Of a stretch of DNA of 64,000 nt, positions 1-7,805 are shown one piece after another (the first letter of the stretch is position 1; each line of letters starts with the position of its first letter). Both the position numbers and the translations under genes were made by a program. The notes under the pieces are model-generated. The model worked only from the letters and a program-made list of their open reading frames with translations. It ran no database searches and was not told the DNA's origin. This DNA is from Fructobacillus apis (GTDB lineage: Bacteria; Bacillota; Bacilli; Lactobacillales; Lactobacillaceae): assembly GCF_023893635.1 (NCBI RefSeq), contig NZ_JAMWYK010000001.1, positions 342,472 through 406,471 on the forward strand, read 5' to 3'.

Positions 1-176
1 CCTAAGGCGTTGGTGAAAGCAACAAAAATTTCGTCCAAATCTTCTTCAGCCATGTCGGTCGTTTCGCGGTAGAGCGGGTAACCGTAGTTGGCCTGAGCAA
101 CGACTTGATTTTGGTCATCGAACAAAACCGCCTTGGTTGAGGTAGTCCCAAGGTCGATTCCAATCATGTAGTCCAT
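1..176 (-). CDS. gntK: Gluconokinase, FGGY family (N-terminal part, cut by window edge)
   Basis: Only the first 58 codons are in the window. They read MDYMIGIDLGTTSTKAVLFD, the phosphate-1 ATP-binding loop of the FGGY carbohydrate kinase family (DLGTTSTK). The family phosphorylates sugars or polyols in the cytosol. Gluconate is the likely substrate because 6-phosphogluconate dehydrogenase lies immediately upstream on the same strand, so the product would feed straight into the phosphoketolase route. A GGAG ribosome binding site sits about 8 bases before the ATG. A terminator and a cre-like site lie between it and gnd, so it probably has its own CcpA-responsive transcription. Xylulokinase or glycerol kinase cannot be excluded from this fragment. 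Confidence 0.75.
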   Translation of the reverse strand, partial: MDYMIGIDLGTTSTKAVLFDDQNQVVAQANYGYPLYRETTDMAEEDLDEIFVAFTNAL

Positions 177-232
177 GTCATTTCTCCATTTCTAACAATG
201 TTGAGTCGTGATTCGTTCTAACAGTGATTCTA

Positions 233-246
233 TGTTAACGCTTACG
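233..246 (-). promoter_or_regulatory. cre-like CcpA site upstream of gntK
   Basis: TGTTAACGCTTACG matches the cre consensus TGWNANCGNTNWCA at all but the last position. It lies 57 bases before the gluconokinase start and downstream of the gnd terminator. CcpA itself is encoded in this window. The site type is known; its use here is inferred. Confidence 0.5.
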
Positions 247-257
247 TAACCTGACAA

Positions 258-283
258 ACAAAAAGCCCCCGAACACGGGAGCT
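258..283 (-). terminator. Rho-independent terminator of gnd
   Basis: On the minus strand AGCTCCCG, loop TGTT, CGGGGGCT is followed by a T run, 20 bases past the gnd stop codon. It separates gnd from gntK transcription. Confidence 0.75.
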
Positions 284-302
284 TATTGGTAAGAGTAAAA
301 GC

Positions 303-1214
303 TTACTTCTTAACTGAGTCCATTGCGTGTCCACCGAAGCCGTTACGCAAAGCTGAAACAACCTTTCCAGTGAACGTGTCTTCTTGCAATGAACGGTAAC
401 GCATTGCAAGTGACAAGTAGATAACTGGTGCTGGAACTTCCAAGTCAAGTGATTCTTCAACCGTCCACTTACCTTCACCAGATGAGTGCATACGACCAGA
501 GATTGCTGACAACTTAGGGTCCTTAGCGAATTGTTCTTCGATCAATTCCATCAACCATGAACGAACAACTGAACCGTTGTTCCACAACTTAGCAACTGCT
601 TCGTAGTCGTAGTCGAATTGTGAAGCTTCCAATACTTCGAAACCTTCGGCGATGGCTTGCATCATACCGTATTCGATTCCGTTGTGGACCATCTTCAAGT
701 AGTGACCTGATCCAAGGCGACCAGTGTACAAGTAACCGTCCTTTTGGGCGATTGATTCAAACAATGGTTCCAAAGTCTTCCATGCGTCGGCGTTGTCTCC
801 ACCGATCATGAAGTTACCACCGTTACGGGCACCTGACATTCCACCAGACGTACCAGCATCGAACAAGTTGATACCAGCTTCAGTCGTGCGCTTGTTTTGT
901 TCAAGGTTGTCCTTGTAGTTTGAGTTCCCACCATCGATGATGATGTCGCCCTTGTCCATCTTTTCGATCAACGTGTCGATCGTTGAGTTCGTTGGCTTTC
1001 CTGCAGGAACCATAACCCAAACAACCTTAGGTGATGGCAACTTAGCAAGCATGTCATCCAACGTGTTGACACCTTCAACCTTGTCTGAGTAAGCATCTGC
1101 TTCTGCAACAAAGTCCTTGTTCAAGTCAAATGCAACAACTTCGTGGCCGTTGTCGACAGCGTTCTTAACCAAGTTAAGACCCATCTTTCCAAGACCAATC
1201 ATGGCAAACTTCAT
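303..1214 (-). CDS. gnd: 6-phosphogluconate dehydrogenase, decarboxylating, short form
   Basis: Oxidises 6-phosphogluconate to ribulose-5-phosphate and CO2 with reduction of NAD(P)+, the entry step of the heterolactic phosphoketolase pathway. The 303-residue protein starts with a Rossmann motif GLGKMG (residues 7-12). It has the substrate loop GTSGGMSGARNG from residue 121 and the catalytic segment KMVHNGIEYG at 174-183 with the expected Lys. The length fits the short GntZ/YqeC-type enzyme rather than the 470-residue form. An AGAGG ribosome binding site precedes the ATG. It is divergent from an RpiR regulator whose presumed operator lies inside the gnd promoter, and gntK follows downstream. 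Confidence 0.93.
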   Translation of the reverse strand: MKFAMIGLGKMGLNLVKNAVDNGHEVVAFDLNKDFVAEADAYSDKVEGVNTLDDMLAKLPSPKVVWVMVPAGKPTNSTIDTLIEKMDKGDIIIDGGNSNYKDNLEQNKRTTEAGINLFDAGTSGGMSGARNGGNFMIGGDNADAWKTLEPLFESIAQKDGYLYTGRLGSGHYLKMVHNGIEYGMMQAIAEGFEVLEASQFDYDYEAVAKLWNNGSVVRSWLMELIEEQFAKDPKLSAISGRMHSSGEGKWTVEESLDLEVPAPVIYLSLAMRYRSLQEDTFTGKVVSALRNGFGGHAMDSVKK

Positions 1215-1259
1215 GTCTATTACCTCTTTTAAATTCTTAATCTATATACTACGTCTCCT

Positions 1260-1288
1260 ATTATATGAAAATCATTTACATAATACAA
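1260..1288 (-). promoter_or_regulatory. gnd promoter
   Basis: Minus-strand -35 TTGTAT (1283-1288), 17-base spacer, -10 TATAAT (1260-1265). The spacer is occupied by the imperfect palindrome TGAAAATCATTTACA (1266-1280). Confidence 0.7.
1266..1280. promoter_or_regulatory. Putative RpiR operator 1 (gnd promoter spacer)
   Basis: TGAAAATCATTTACA, related to the better palindrome 32 bases away (1298-1312). It fills the gap between the -35 and -10 of gnd, so a bound protein would block transcription. Assignment to the neighbouring RpiR protein is inference from position and symmetry. Confidence 0.45.
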
Positions 1289-1296
1289 GGCGAAAA

Positions 1297-1325
1297 TTGA
1301 AAATAACTTTCATCTCGGGTAGAAT
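1297..1325 (+). promoter_or_regulatory. rpiR-family gene promoter
   Basis: -35 TTGAAA (1297-1302), 17-base spacer, -10 TAGAAT (1320-1325). The start codon at 1351 and AGAGGA at about 1337 leave a short leader. Confidence 0.6.
1298..1312. promoter_or_regulatory. Putative RpiR operator 2 (rpiR -35 region)
   Basis: TGAAAATAACTTTCA, an inverted repeat TGAAA-N5-TTTCA of the kind bound by RpiR-family proteins. It overlaps the -35 of the regulator gene's own promoter, suggesting autoregulation. Confidence 0.5.
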
Positions 1326-1350
1326 TGGTTTACACAAGAGGACAGTATTT

Positions 1351-2214
1351 ATGAAAGAAAGTCAGGCCCGGGCCATCCTTGCTCAACTGAGCCAAGGCCC
1401 CAACAATTACAATCAGACGGAATCCAAGCTGGTTTCCTATATTAAAGAAGACTTGGACCAGGCAGCCGCCGACACCATCCAATCGATGGCCGAAAAGACC
1501 AAGGTTTCAACGGCCTCTATTTCCCGCTTCGTCAAGAAAATCGGTTTTTCATCTTACCGAGACTTCTCGATGGCCCTTGCTTCTTATAAGCAAAAGGAAG
1601 GCCCTCTGGACTTGTTCGGTGAAATCTCGGACGACGACAACACGAAGGCCATCGCCCAGAAGGTCTTCTCCGGTGCCCAAAACGCTTTGATGATGACCTC
1701 GGACGCTCTTCCAGCCGAAAATCTGGACAAGGCGCTGTCCTGGTTAGTTTCGGCCAAGCGCGTTGGTTTCTTTGGTATCGGTGGTTCCTCCATCGTCGCC
1801 TTCAACGCCTACCACAAGTTCCTGCGCACCCCAATCGATGTCATCTCCCACCCGGACTACGACATCCAGTTGATGCAGGCTGTCAAGTTAACCCCCCAGG
1901 ACATGGCCGTGGTCATCTCCCACTCCGGTCGAAACGACGACACGTTGTTCTTGGCTCAGAAGCTGAAAGAACATCAAGTCCCCTTCATCGCCATCACGTC
2001 CTTTGCGGACTCTCCTCTGGCCCAAATCGCCGACATCGTCTTGCTGTCACTGGCCGAAGAGGTCAACTATCGATCCGAATCGATGTCATCCCTGATTGCC
2101 CAGTTGACGATTGTCGACACACTCTTCACGTTGGCAGGATCAAAGTTGCCAAAGGCCACGCAGGCCGTGGTCGACACAATGCGTGACGTCATCGAGGGAA
2201 CGAGAAGGCATTAA
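1351..2214 (+). CDS. MurR/RpiR-family transcriptional regulator (probable gluconate/pentose phosphate regulator)
   Basis: A 287-residue DNA-binding regulator of sugar-phosphate metabolism. An N-terminal helix-turn-helix domain (about residues 1-80, with the segment KVSTASISRFVKKIG typical of RpiR) is followed by a SIS sugar-phosphate isomerase fold (about 110-260, with GIGGSS and SHSGRNDD). The open frame extends upstream into the gnd promoter, but the ATG at 1351 has AGAGGA before it and a promoter at 1297-1325, so I use that start. It is transcribed divergently from gnd. Two palindromes in the shared region overlap both promoters, which makes gnd, and probably gntK, the natural targets. The ligand is likely 6-phosphogluconate or a related sugar phosphate (inference). 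Confidence 0.85.
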   Translation: MKESQARAILAQLSQGPNNYNQTESKLVSYIKEDLDQAAADTIQSMAEKTKVSTASISRFVKKIGFSSYRDFSMALASYKQKEGPLDLFGEISDDDNTKAIAQKVFSGAQNALMMTSDALPAENLDKALSWLVSAKRVGFFGIGGSSIVAFNAYHKFLRTPIDVISHPDYDIQLMQAVKLTPQDMAVVISHSGRNDDTLFLAQKLKEHQVPFIAITSFADSPLAQIADIVLLSLAEEVNYRSESMSSLIAQLTIVDTLFTLAGSKLPKATQAVVDTMRDVIEGTRRH

Positions 2215-2250
2215 GAATGATATGAAAGCCTGCTTCCGTCAGGGCATATA

Positions 2251-2281
2251 AAAAAGACTCGGTTTTATCCGAGTCTTTTTT
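2251..2281. terminator. Bidirectional terminator between rpiR and udk
   Basis: AAGACTCGG-TTTTAT-CCGAGTCTT with A and T tracts on both sides, between two convergent genes. An outer inverted repeat, AAAGCCTGC at 2225-2233 with GCAGGCTTT at 2288-2296, encloses it and could form a longer hairpin. Confidence 0.85.
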
Positions 2282-2300
2282 GTGTCTGCAGGCTTTTTAA

Positions 2301-2930
2301 TTAATCTTCTTTTTTCACCATGGCGATGGCCTGGTTCATCAACATGTCGATGGCCACGAAGTTTCCACCACCTTCTGGCACGATGATATCCGCATAGCGC
2401 TTTGTTGGCTCCACGAACTGATTGTGCATCGGCTTAACCGTTGCCGTGTACTGTTCGATCACACCTTCCACCGTACGACCACGTTCGTGCGTGTCACGTT
2501 GGAGACGACGGATAAAGCGCACATCGTCATCCGTATCCACATAGACCTTCAAGTCCATGAGGTCACGGACGCGCGCATCGTTGAACAACAACACACCGTC
2601 AACGATCACCACGTCACCCGGTTCCACGTGCGTCGTTTCCTTCGAACGCGTGTGTTCCGCATAATCATAAACCGGCGTATCAATCGCTTCGTAGTTAATC
2701 AACTTCTTCAAGTCTTCCACGAAACGGTCGGTTTCAATCGAATCCGGATGATCGTAATTCGTCTTCATCCGTTCTTCCATCGGCTTGTCAGACTGATCCT
2801 TGTAGTAGACATCTTGTTGAAGCAAGATGGGATGATTATCCGACAAACGCGTAATCAAGGCCTTTGAGACGGTCGTCTTCCCCGAACCAGAGCCCCCGGT
2901 AATTCCAATCAGAAACGGTTTCTTTGCCAA
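2301..2930 (-). CDS. udk: Uridine kinase
   Basis: Phosphorylates uridine and cytidine to UMP/CMP in pyrimidine salvage, using GTP or ATP. The P-loop [12 protein letters not shown] is near the N-terminus and the [21 protein letters not shown] segment is typical of the family; about 209 residues matches the usual length. The frame can begin at a GTG at 2942, but that GTG overlaps a strong GGAGG sequence. GGAGG is ideally spaced for the TTG at 2930 (protein starting [13 protein letters not shown]), so I choose the TTG. The gene stands alone and is convergent with rpiR. Confidence 0.93.
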   Translation of the reverse strand: MAKKPFLIGITGGSGSGKTTVSKALITRLSDNHPILLQQDVYYKDQSDKPMEERMKTNYDHPDSIETDRFVEDLKKLINYEAIDTPVYDYAEHTRSKETTHVEPGDVVIVDGVLLFNDARVRDLMDLKVYVDTDDDVRFIRRLQRDTHERGRTVEGVIEQYTATVKPMHNQFVEPTKRYADIIVPEGGGNFVAIDMLMNQAIAMVKKED

Positions 2931-3013
2931 AATAGCCTCCACAAAAAAATGCTATGCTGTTCTATCTATATATTATTCCCATTTTACCGGACTATCAAAC
3001 AAAAGGCTAGCAA

Positions 3014-3040
3014 AAAGTCAGACCCAACCAGGCCTGACTT
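3014..3040 (+). repeat. Intergenic repeat family copy A (also a terminator hairpin)
   Basis: Starts AAAGTCAGACCCAACCAGG and ends in TGACTT. The ends AAGTCAGG/CCTGACTT are inverted repeats, so on the minus strand it forms a hairpin followed by T5 and probably terminates the MFS gene. It shares the core AAAGTC-N3-CC(G/A)ACC with copies B to G (see findings). Confidence 0.6.
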
Positions 3041-3050
3041 CTTCGAGCAT

Positions 3051-4397
3051 TTATTTTTGAACCTTCAAACGGGTAGCCAACAGGTAACCAGAAAGTGGTA
3101 CCAAGATGAACCAAGCGGCTGTCAAGTTCAATGACGCACCGTAGCTGTTGCCGTTCTGGAAGAAACCAATCAAGATTCCCGCAACCAAAATGGACAAAGC
3201 ACCAATCAATTGACGCATCGTCGTGATGATGGCGGTTCCGTGTGAAATCAAATTCTTAGGCAAGGCGTTTGATGCGGCCGTTACGGCTGGCATCATGATG
3301 AAGGCGTTCCCACCTTCCAACAACATCGCCCCAATGATGGCCAAGAGGAAGAACTTCGTTCCAAAGACGGCAAGCGTCAAGTATCCAAGCACCATCATCG
3401 TTGAACCAATCAAGACAAGTGGACGCAAGCCAATTTGACCGAGCAAGCGACCCGCGCGGGGGTTCAAGAATGACAAGAAGATGGCGGCTGGAATCATCAA
3501 GAAACCAGACACGATTGGTGCAAAGTGGAAGACCTTTTGGAAGTACAAAGGCATGATCACCGTGGCGGTAATCAAACCAGAGTAGGACATTCCAGTGAGC
3601 AACATCGCAGACAAGTAACCGCGGTGCAAGAAGACCCGCAAATCCAAGAACGGCGTCTTTTCCTTCAATTGACGCGTGACAAAGGCCACCAAGAGGATGA
3701 TGGAAATGATGAGCGTGGCCGCCAATGGCATTGACCAGCCCTTGCTTGGCAAGATTGAAATCGTGTAAAGCAATCCGGCAAATCCAATCAACAAGAAGGA
3801 TGACAAAAAGTCAAAGCTACGTGGCTTCAATTCGTGGGTGTTCTTAATCTTGCCCTGCACGGACAAAATCAACGTGAGCAACACCACGAAGAAGAAGGCG
3901 AAGAGCAAGCGCCAAGTTCCGAACTGCAAAACAATTCCGGAAACGATCGGCCCAACGGCCAAGGCGGATGACATCACCAAACCAACGGCACCCATGGCCA
4001 CCCCACGGTTTTCTTCGGACGTGTTTTCCATGATGACCGCCTGGTACGTTGGGAAGAGCGCACCAACGGCAACTCCTTCCAGCAAGCGGCCCACGATGAC
4101 ACCCAAGAAGTTAGGCGTCACCATGGCGATCGCCGTTCCAACCAAGAAGGTGGCGACAATCAAGTTGAGCAAGGTGCGCAACTTCAAGTTGTCGAGCAAC
4201 CAGGGGGAGAGTGGCATGACAAGCGTCATGGCCACCATGAACGCTGAGGTCACCCACTGAACGGCAGCCGCATCAATCCCGAATTGCTTCATCAAGATTG
4301 GGTAAGCGGTCGTCATCGTCGACTGTGAAATCGACATGGTAAATGAAATAAACAGCAGCACCAATGAGAATGCTGACAAGCTACGAATGTTCTTCAT
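3051..4397 (-). CDS. MFS transporter, DHA2 (EmrB/QacA-like) family
   Basis: A 448-residue integral membrane protein with about 13-14 hydrophobic segments. The family exports drugs and other small molecules using the proton gradient. The N-terminal loop TTAYPILMKQFG, the segment GRLLEGVAVGALFP and the antiporter motif C-like GPIVSGIVLQFG (about residue 155) fit DHA2 exporters. GGAGGG precedes the ATG. A possible promoter, TTGCCT-N17-TAAAAT, lies between the gene and the ccpA terminator. No regulator is adjacent. The substrate cannot be predicted. Confidence 0.85.
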   Translation of the reverse strand: MKNIRSLSAFSLVLLFISFTMSISQSTMTTAYPILMKQFGIDAAAVQWVTSAFMVAMTLVMPLSPWLLDNLKLRTLLNLIVATFLVGTAIAMVTPNFLGVIVGRLLEGVAVGALFPTYQAVIMENTSEENRGVAMGAVGLVMSSALAVGPIVSGIVLQFGTWRLLFAFFFVVLLTLILSVQGKIKNTHELKPRSFDFLSSFLLIGFAGLLYTISILPSKGWSMPLAATLIISIILLVAFVTRQLKEKTPFLDLRVFLHRGYLSAMLLTGMSYSGLITATVIMPLYFQKVFHFAPIVSGFLMIPAAIFLSFLNPRAGRLLGQIGLRPLVLIGSTMMVLGYLTLAVFGTKFFLLAIIGAMLLEGGNAFIMMPAVTAASNALPKNLISHGTAIITTMRQLIGALSILVAGILIGFFQNGNSYGASLNLTAAWFILVPLSGYLLATRLKVQK

Positions 4398-4480
4398 CGA
4401 ACTTCCCTCCGTATATTCTAGCTTGTTATATTTTAGTTGAGAGGCGAAAAAAAGGCAATTACTTTGTTCTCATTCCAAAC

Positions 4481-4507
4481 AAAAAGGACTAACTTATAAA
4501 GTTAGTC
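4481..4507 (-). terminator. Terminator downstream of ccpA
   Basis: Stem GACTAACTT / AAGTTAGTC, followed by a T run on the minus strand. It lies about 110 bases past the ccpA stop and upstream of the MFS promoter. Confidence 0.75.
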
Positions 4508-4534
4508 GCTTAAAGGCTGTTATTGTGGTGCGGA

Positions 4535-4606
4535 GCCCGGTGTGATCCGGGCGGAGCTTGGCGTTTGTAAGCGCGGCGAGACCGCTCGGGGAGCGGCGCG
4601 CGTTTT
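4535..4606. other. GC-rich double hairpin in the ccpA 3' region
   Basis: Two stable stems lie just past the ccpA stop: GCCCGG/CCGGGC at 4535-4552, and a compound stem GCGCG...CCGCTC-GGG-GAGCGG-CGCGC at 4571-4601. On the plus strand the second runs into T5, so it resembles a terminator pointing against ccpA. It is far more GC-rich than the neighbouring intergenic DNA. Confidence 0.45.
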
Positions 4607-4615
4607 TCCAGTGAT

Positions 4616-5623
4616 TTACTTCGTTGACGCCCGTTCCACCAGCGTGTACGGCAAGGTAATCTGGTCGTCGCCCAGCTCTTCCTTGTTCATCAGCTTGGTC
4701 AGCATTCGCATCGCCACCGCCCCAATATCGTACTTTGGCTGGTCAATCGAGGACAACTCCGGCCGTGCCACCAACGTGTACGTCGTGTTGTTCGACGAAA
4801 TGATTTCCAAGTCGTCCGGCACTTTCTTGCCCGCATCCTGCGCCGCGTTCAAGATCCCAAGCGCCACCTCATCGTCGTATACCACCACGGCGTCGGCCTT
4901 CTGTGCCAGGATTTCGTCCGCGAGCTTCTGTCCGTCCGCGTAATTCTTGGCCCCGGTGAAGACGAGCGCGTCATCGTAGGCGATTTTCGCTTGTTGCAAA
5001 GCCTTCTGGTAACCCGCCAAGCGGAACTTCTGGTCAATCGTTCGGTCGTTTGAGCCCAACGTCAAGGCGACCTTTTCATGCTTTTTGTCTAAGAACAGGC
5101 TCGTCACCTTTTCAAAGGCCGCCTCGTAATCGATGTTCACGGAAGGCAAAGCCCCGTTTTCGGCCACGGATCCGGCCAAAACCACCGGTACGCCCGTCGC
5201 CTTAATGGCCAAAAGCACCTTATCGGACAGCTTCGTTCCCATGAAGATAATCCCATCGACCTGCTTTTGTGCCAGGTTCTTGATGGCCGTCACGGCCTGT
5301 TCCTCTTCGTCGTCCGTGTTCGTCAACAACACGTCGTAACGGTACATTCGGGCGATGTCGTCGATTCCACGCGTCAGCTCCGAGTAGAACAAGTTGGTGA
5401 TGTCCGGCATCACCACCCCAACCGTCGTCGTCTTCTTTGACGCCAAGCCACGGGCCACGGCATTTGGTTGGTAGCCGAGCTCTTCAATGGCAGCGAGCAC
5501 CTTGTCCCGCGTTGCTGGGCGGACACTGTCAGAACCGTTCACCACGCGGGATACGGTTGCCAATGAAACGCCAACCGCAGCGGCGACGTCATAGATTGTT
5601 GCGTTCTTTTTTTGTTCGTCCAT
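4616..5623 (-). CDS. ccpA: Catabolite control protein A
   Basis: A LacI/GalR-family global regulator that binds cre sites with HPr(Ser-P) as corepressor. The 335-residue protein has an N-terminal helix-turn-helix (ATIYDVAAAVGVSLATVSRVV, residues 9-29) and a hinge PNAVARGLASKKTTTVGVVMPD. The periplasmic-binding-protein core includes ELTRGIDDIARMY, and the sequence around ITNLFYSEL is diagnostic for CcpA over other LacI members. No strong ribosome binding site precedes the ATG. A cre-like palindrome at 5656-5669 lies in its upstream region, the usual autoregulation. Targets in this window probably include the sugar uptake gene at 50087 and gntK. Confidence 0.93.
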   Translation of the reverse strand: MDEQKKNATIYDVAAAVGVSLATVSRVVNGSDSVRPATRDKVLAAIEELGYQPNAVARGLASKKTTTVGVVMPDITNLFYSELTRGIDDIARMYRYDVLLTNTDDEEEQAVTAIKNLAQKQVDGIIFMGTKLSDKVLLAIKATGVPVVLAGSVAENGALPSVNIDYEAAFEKVTSLFLDKKHEKVALTLGSNDRTIDQKFRLAGYQKALQQAKIAYDDALVFTGAKNYADGQKLADEILAQKADAVVVYDDEVALGILNAAQDAGKKVPDDLEIISSNNTTYTLVARPELSSIDQPKYDIGAVAMRMLTKLMNKEELGDDQITLPYTLVERASTK

Positions 5624-5655
5624 TTTACGCGGAGCCTACCTTTTTTGCCCTTATT

Positions 5656-5669
5656 TGAAAGCGCTTTAT
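5656..5669. promoter_or_regulatory. cre-like site upstream of ccpA
   Basis: TGAAAGCGCTTTAT has the central AAAGCGCTTT palindrome of cre sites but deviates at the last positions. It lies 33 bases before the ccpA start, between a TTGACA (5672-5677, minus strand) and the start codon, consistent with autoregulation. Confidence 0.5.
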
Positions 5670-5687
5670 ACTGTCAAATATCATAGC

Positions 5688-5724
5688 AAAAAAAGCACAG
5701 GGTCGCAAATTGTCCTGTGCTTTT
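5688..5724. terminator. Terminator between the SprT-like gene and ccpA
   Basis: AAAAGCACAGG / CCTGTGCTTTT stem with A and T tracts. It works on either strand and stands just upstream of the ccpA control region. Confidence 0.8.
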
Positions 5725-5766
5725 CTGATGTACTTTTTGTATCGGTTATGGTGCCTGGGACGCAAA

Positions 5767-5797
5767 CAAAAAGAGCCCCTTTTCAGGTGCTCTTTTT
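5767..5797 (-). terminator. Terminator of the SprT-like gene
   Basis: AGAGC-CCCT / AGGT-GCTCT stem flanked by A5 and T5, immediately past the stop at 5806. A second terminator follows at 5688. Confidence 0.75.
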
Positions 5798-5805
5798 AAA
5801 TGCTT

Positions 5806-6378
5806 TTAGTTGTCTTTTTTGATGAGCGAAAGACGGCCGCGGCAACGACCACAGCGGTAGCGCTTCGTGTCCACCGGCCGTGCCCGGTCAAAGGTGTGAC
5901 CAGACGAACAGGCGTAGTGGTACTTCCGTTGGACCTTCCGCCTGGCCCCAATGTCCGGTGCGTAGCGCGACCCGCCAACCTGCTTGAGCAAGGCCTTGAA
6001 ATCCGCATCCGCATGCTTGTATCCCCGCCCCAGCAAATGGAGGTGGTAGTGACAGAGTTCATGCTTGATGATGGCCTCGAAGTCTTCTTGCTCTTTCATC
6101 TTGGGATTAAAATCCAGGTGATGATCTTTCAGGTGGTAGCGACCGCCCGTCGTTTGCAAGCGTGCGTTCCACACCGCCTGGTGGGTGAAGGGCCGATTGA
6201 AGGCGGCCAGGGATATCGCTTCCACCTGCTGCTGGAGGGCAGCCTGCACTGGGGTACCCAAGCTCGACTGAAAGCCCTGGCGTTTTTTGGTTGGCGCTGC
6301 GTTTTGCGGCGACACGCGTTTTGAGGGCACGGGACGGGCCCGTTTTTTCATGAAGAAATTACTTACCCTGGTGCGCAT
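5806..6378 (-). CDS. SprT-like zinc metallopeptidase family protein
   Basis: A 190-residue protein with the zinc-binding motif HELCHYHLH (about residue 107) and a C-terminal zinc-ribbon-like part (YACSSGH and YRCGRCRG, four cysteines in two pairs). This matches the SprT/YdcK family of Firmicutes, whose cellular role is not established. The first 38 residues are basic (KKRARP, KKRQG) and absent from typical family members. The frame opens at an ATG inside the end of acpP (6378); an alternative ATG is at 6351. Neither has a clear ribosome binding site, so translation may be coupled to acpP. Confidence 0.8.
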   Translation of the reverse strand: MRTRVSNFFMKKRARPVPSKRVSPQNAAPTKKRQGFQSSLGTPVQAALQQQVEAISLAAFNRPFTHQAVWNARLQTTGGRYHLKDHHLDFNPKMKEQEDFEAIIKHELCHYHLHLLGRGYKHADADFKALLKQVGGSRYAPDIGARRKVQRKYHYACSSGHTFDRARPVDTKRYRCGRCRGRLSLIKKDN

Positions 6379-6610
6379 ACACGTAATCAGTCACCTGGTT
6401 CAACGTCGTCAGGTCGTCCAGCTCTTCGTCCGGTACTTCCATGTCAAACTCATCCTCGAGCTCAACGACTAACTCCACCACGTCGATTGAGTCCGCGCCA
6501 ATCTTCTCCACGAAGTCCGCGTTTGGCTCAATCTTATCTTCTGAAATCGCAAAACGCTTAGCAACTTCATCTTTGATTTGCTCGTAAATTTGCTCCTTCG
6601 ATAAGGCCAT
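6359..6610 (-). CDS. acpP: Acyl carrier protein
   Basis: A small acidic 83-residue protein that carries acyl chains on a phosphopantetheine arm in fatty acid and phospholipid synthesis. The attachment site is Ser41 in GADSIDVVE, followed by the recognition helix LVVELEDEFDMEVPDEE. AGGAG precedes the ATG. It lies 66 bases downstream of plsX, and plsX-acpP is a common lipid synthesis pair in Firmicutes. The stop overlaps the start of the SprT-like frame. Confidence 0.95.
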   Translation of the reverse strand: MALSKEQIYEQIKDEVAKRFAISEDKIEPNADFVEKIGADSIDVVELVVELEDEFDMEVPDEELDDLTTLNQVTDYVYAHQGK

Positions 6611-6676
6611 TGATTACTCTCCTCAAGCTTTTAAATCGAATTTTATACTAACACAAAAAAGCCACGGCTGTTCGAT

Positions 6677-7708
6677 TTATTTTGCAGCCTTCTTTACCTT
6701 CAACTTATCGGCGTTTTCCTTGATGAATTCAGCCGTCTTATCAACCAGCTTTCCTTCTACCATCGTTTGGATCTGTCCCATTGAGTTCGCCACGGCGTTT
6801 GCCTTCGCTGAACCGTGCGTCTTCACCACCGGTGCCTTCACACCCAAGACCACGGCGCCACCGTTTTCCTGGAAGTCCATCTTGTGCTTCATCGCCTTCA
6901 AGGCTGGCTTTAACATCAAGGCACCCAAGATTCCGCGGATTCCTGAACCCTTAATGGCTTCCTTAATCTGGCCCATCATCGTCAAGGCCGTTCCTTCAAT
7001 GGCCTTCAACGTCGCGTTTCCAGAGAAACCGTCGGCCACAACGACGTCCGCCGTTCCTTCCATGATTTCACGTGCTTCCACGTTTCCGAGGAAGTTAAAG
7101 GCGTCCGTGTTCTTCATCAACTGGTGGGCAGCCTTGTGGACGTCGTCCCCCTTATCTTCTTCACCACCGTTGTTCAACAAGCGAACGCGTGGGTTTGAAA
7201 TACCCATTACGGATTCGGCGTAGAAGGTTCCCAAGATACCGTACTGGTACAAGTGGGATGGCTTGTTTTCGGCGTTGGCACCCAAGTCCATGAACACGAA
7301 TTCACGGTGTGGGCCACCAAAGGCTGGGAAAGCCGTTGCCAATGCTGGACGTTCCACACCGCGGATACGTCCCACGATGAAGATGGCTGATGACAAAAGC
7401 GCACCCGTGTTACCGGCTGAGAACAAGGCATCCGCCTTGCCTTCCTTCACGGCGTTGGCTGCTTGGACCAAGGATGAGTCCTGCTTTTCCTTCATCGCCT
7501 TGACGGGTTCATCCCCCATCGCAATCACTTCGGTCGTTGGAATGAGTTCCAAACGGTCCATTGATTGAATCAATGGCTTTACTTCTGATTCCGTTCCAAA
7601 GAGCATGAATTCAAGCTCTGGGTAACGGTCACGGGCCATTTCAACACCCTTTACGATTTCTTCTGGGGCGTGGTCGCCACCCATGGCATCAATTGCAATC
7701 TTAATCAA
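6677..7708 (-). CDS. plsX: Phosphate acyltransferase PlsX
   Basis: Converts acyl-ACP and phosphate to acyl-phosphate, the first step of the PlsX/PlsY phospholipid route; a peripheral membrane enzyme. It begins LIKIAIDAMGGDHAPEE, the family signature, and contains DGFSGNATLKAIEG. The open frame extends 57 codons further upstream, but that stretch translates an intergenic repeat. AGGAG seven bases before the TTG at 7708 fixes the start and gives 343 residues, the normal length. acpP follows and recG lies upstream on the same strand after a 200-base gap. Confidence 0.93.
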   Translation of the reverse strand: MIKIAIDAMGGDHAPEEIVKGVEMARDRYPELEFMLFGTESEVKPLIQSMDRLELIPTTEVIAMGDEPVKAMKEKQDSSLVQAANAVKEGKADALFSAGNTGALLSSAIFIVGRIRGVERPALATAFPAFGGPHREFVFMDLGANAENKPSHLYQYGILGTFYAESVMGISNPRVRLLNNGGEEDKGDDVHKAAHQLMKNTDAFNFLGNVEAREIMEGTADVVVADGFSGNATLKAIEGTALTMMGQIKEAIKGSGIRGILGALMLKPALKAMKHKMDFQENGGAVVLGVKAPVVKTHGSAKANAVANSMGQIQTMVEGKLVDKTAEFIKENADKLKVKKAAK

Positions 7709-7805
7709 AACAGTTCTCCTCTGTGTTTCAGTTGGTTCTTTATTTGCTTTGTTTGTTGTTAGGTTTTTGCAAGCGTTCCCGATTGGCCTTTGCCGGCTGG
7801 CACTG

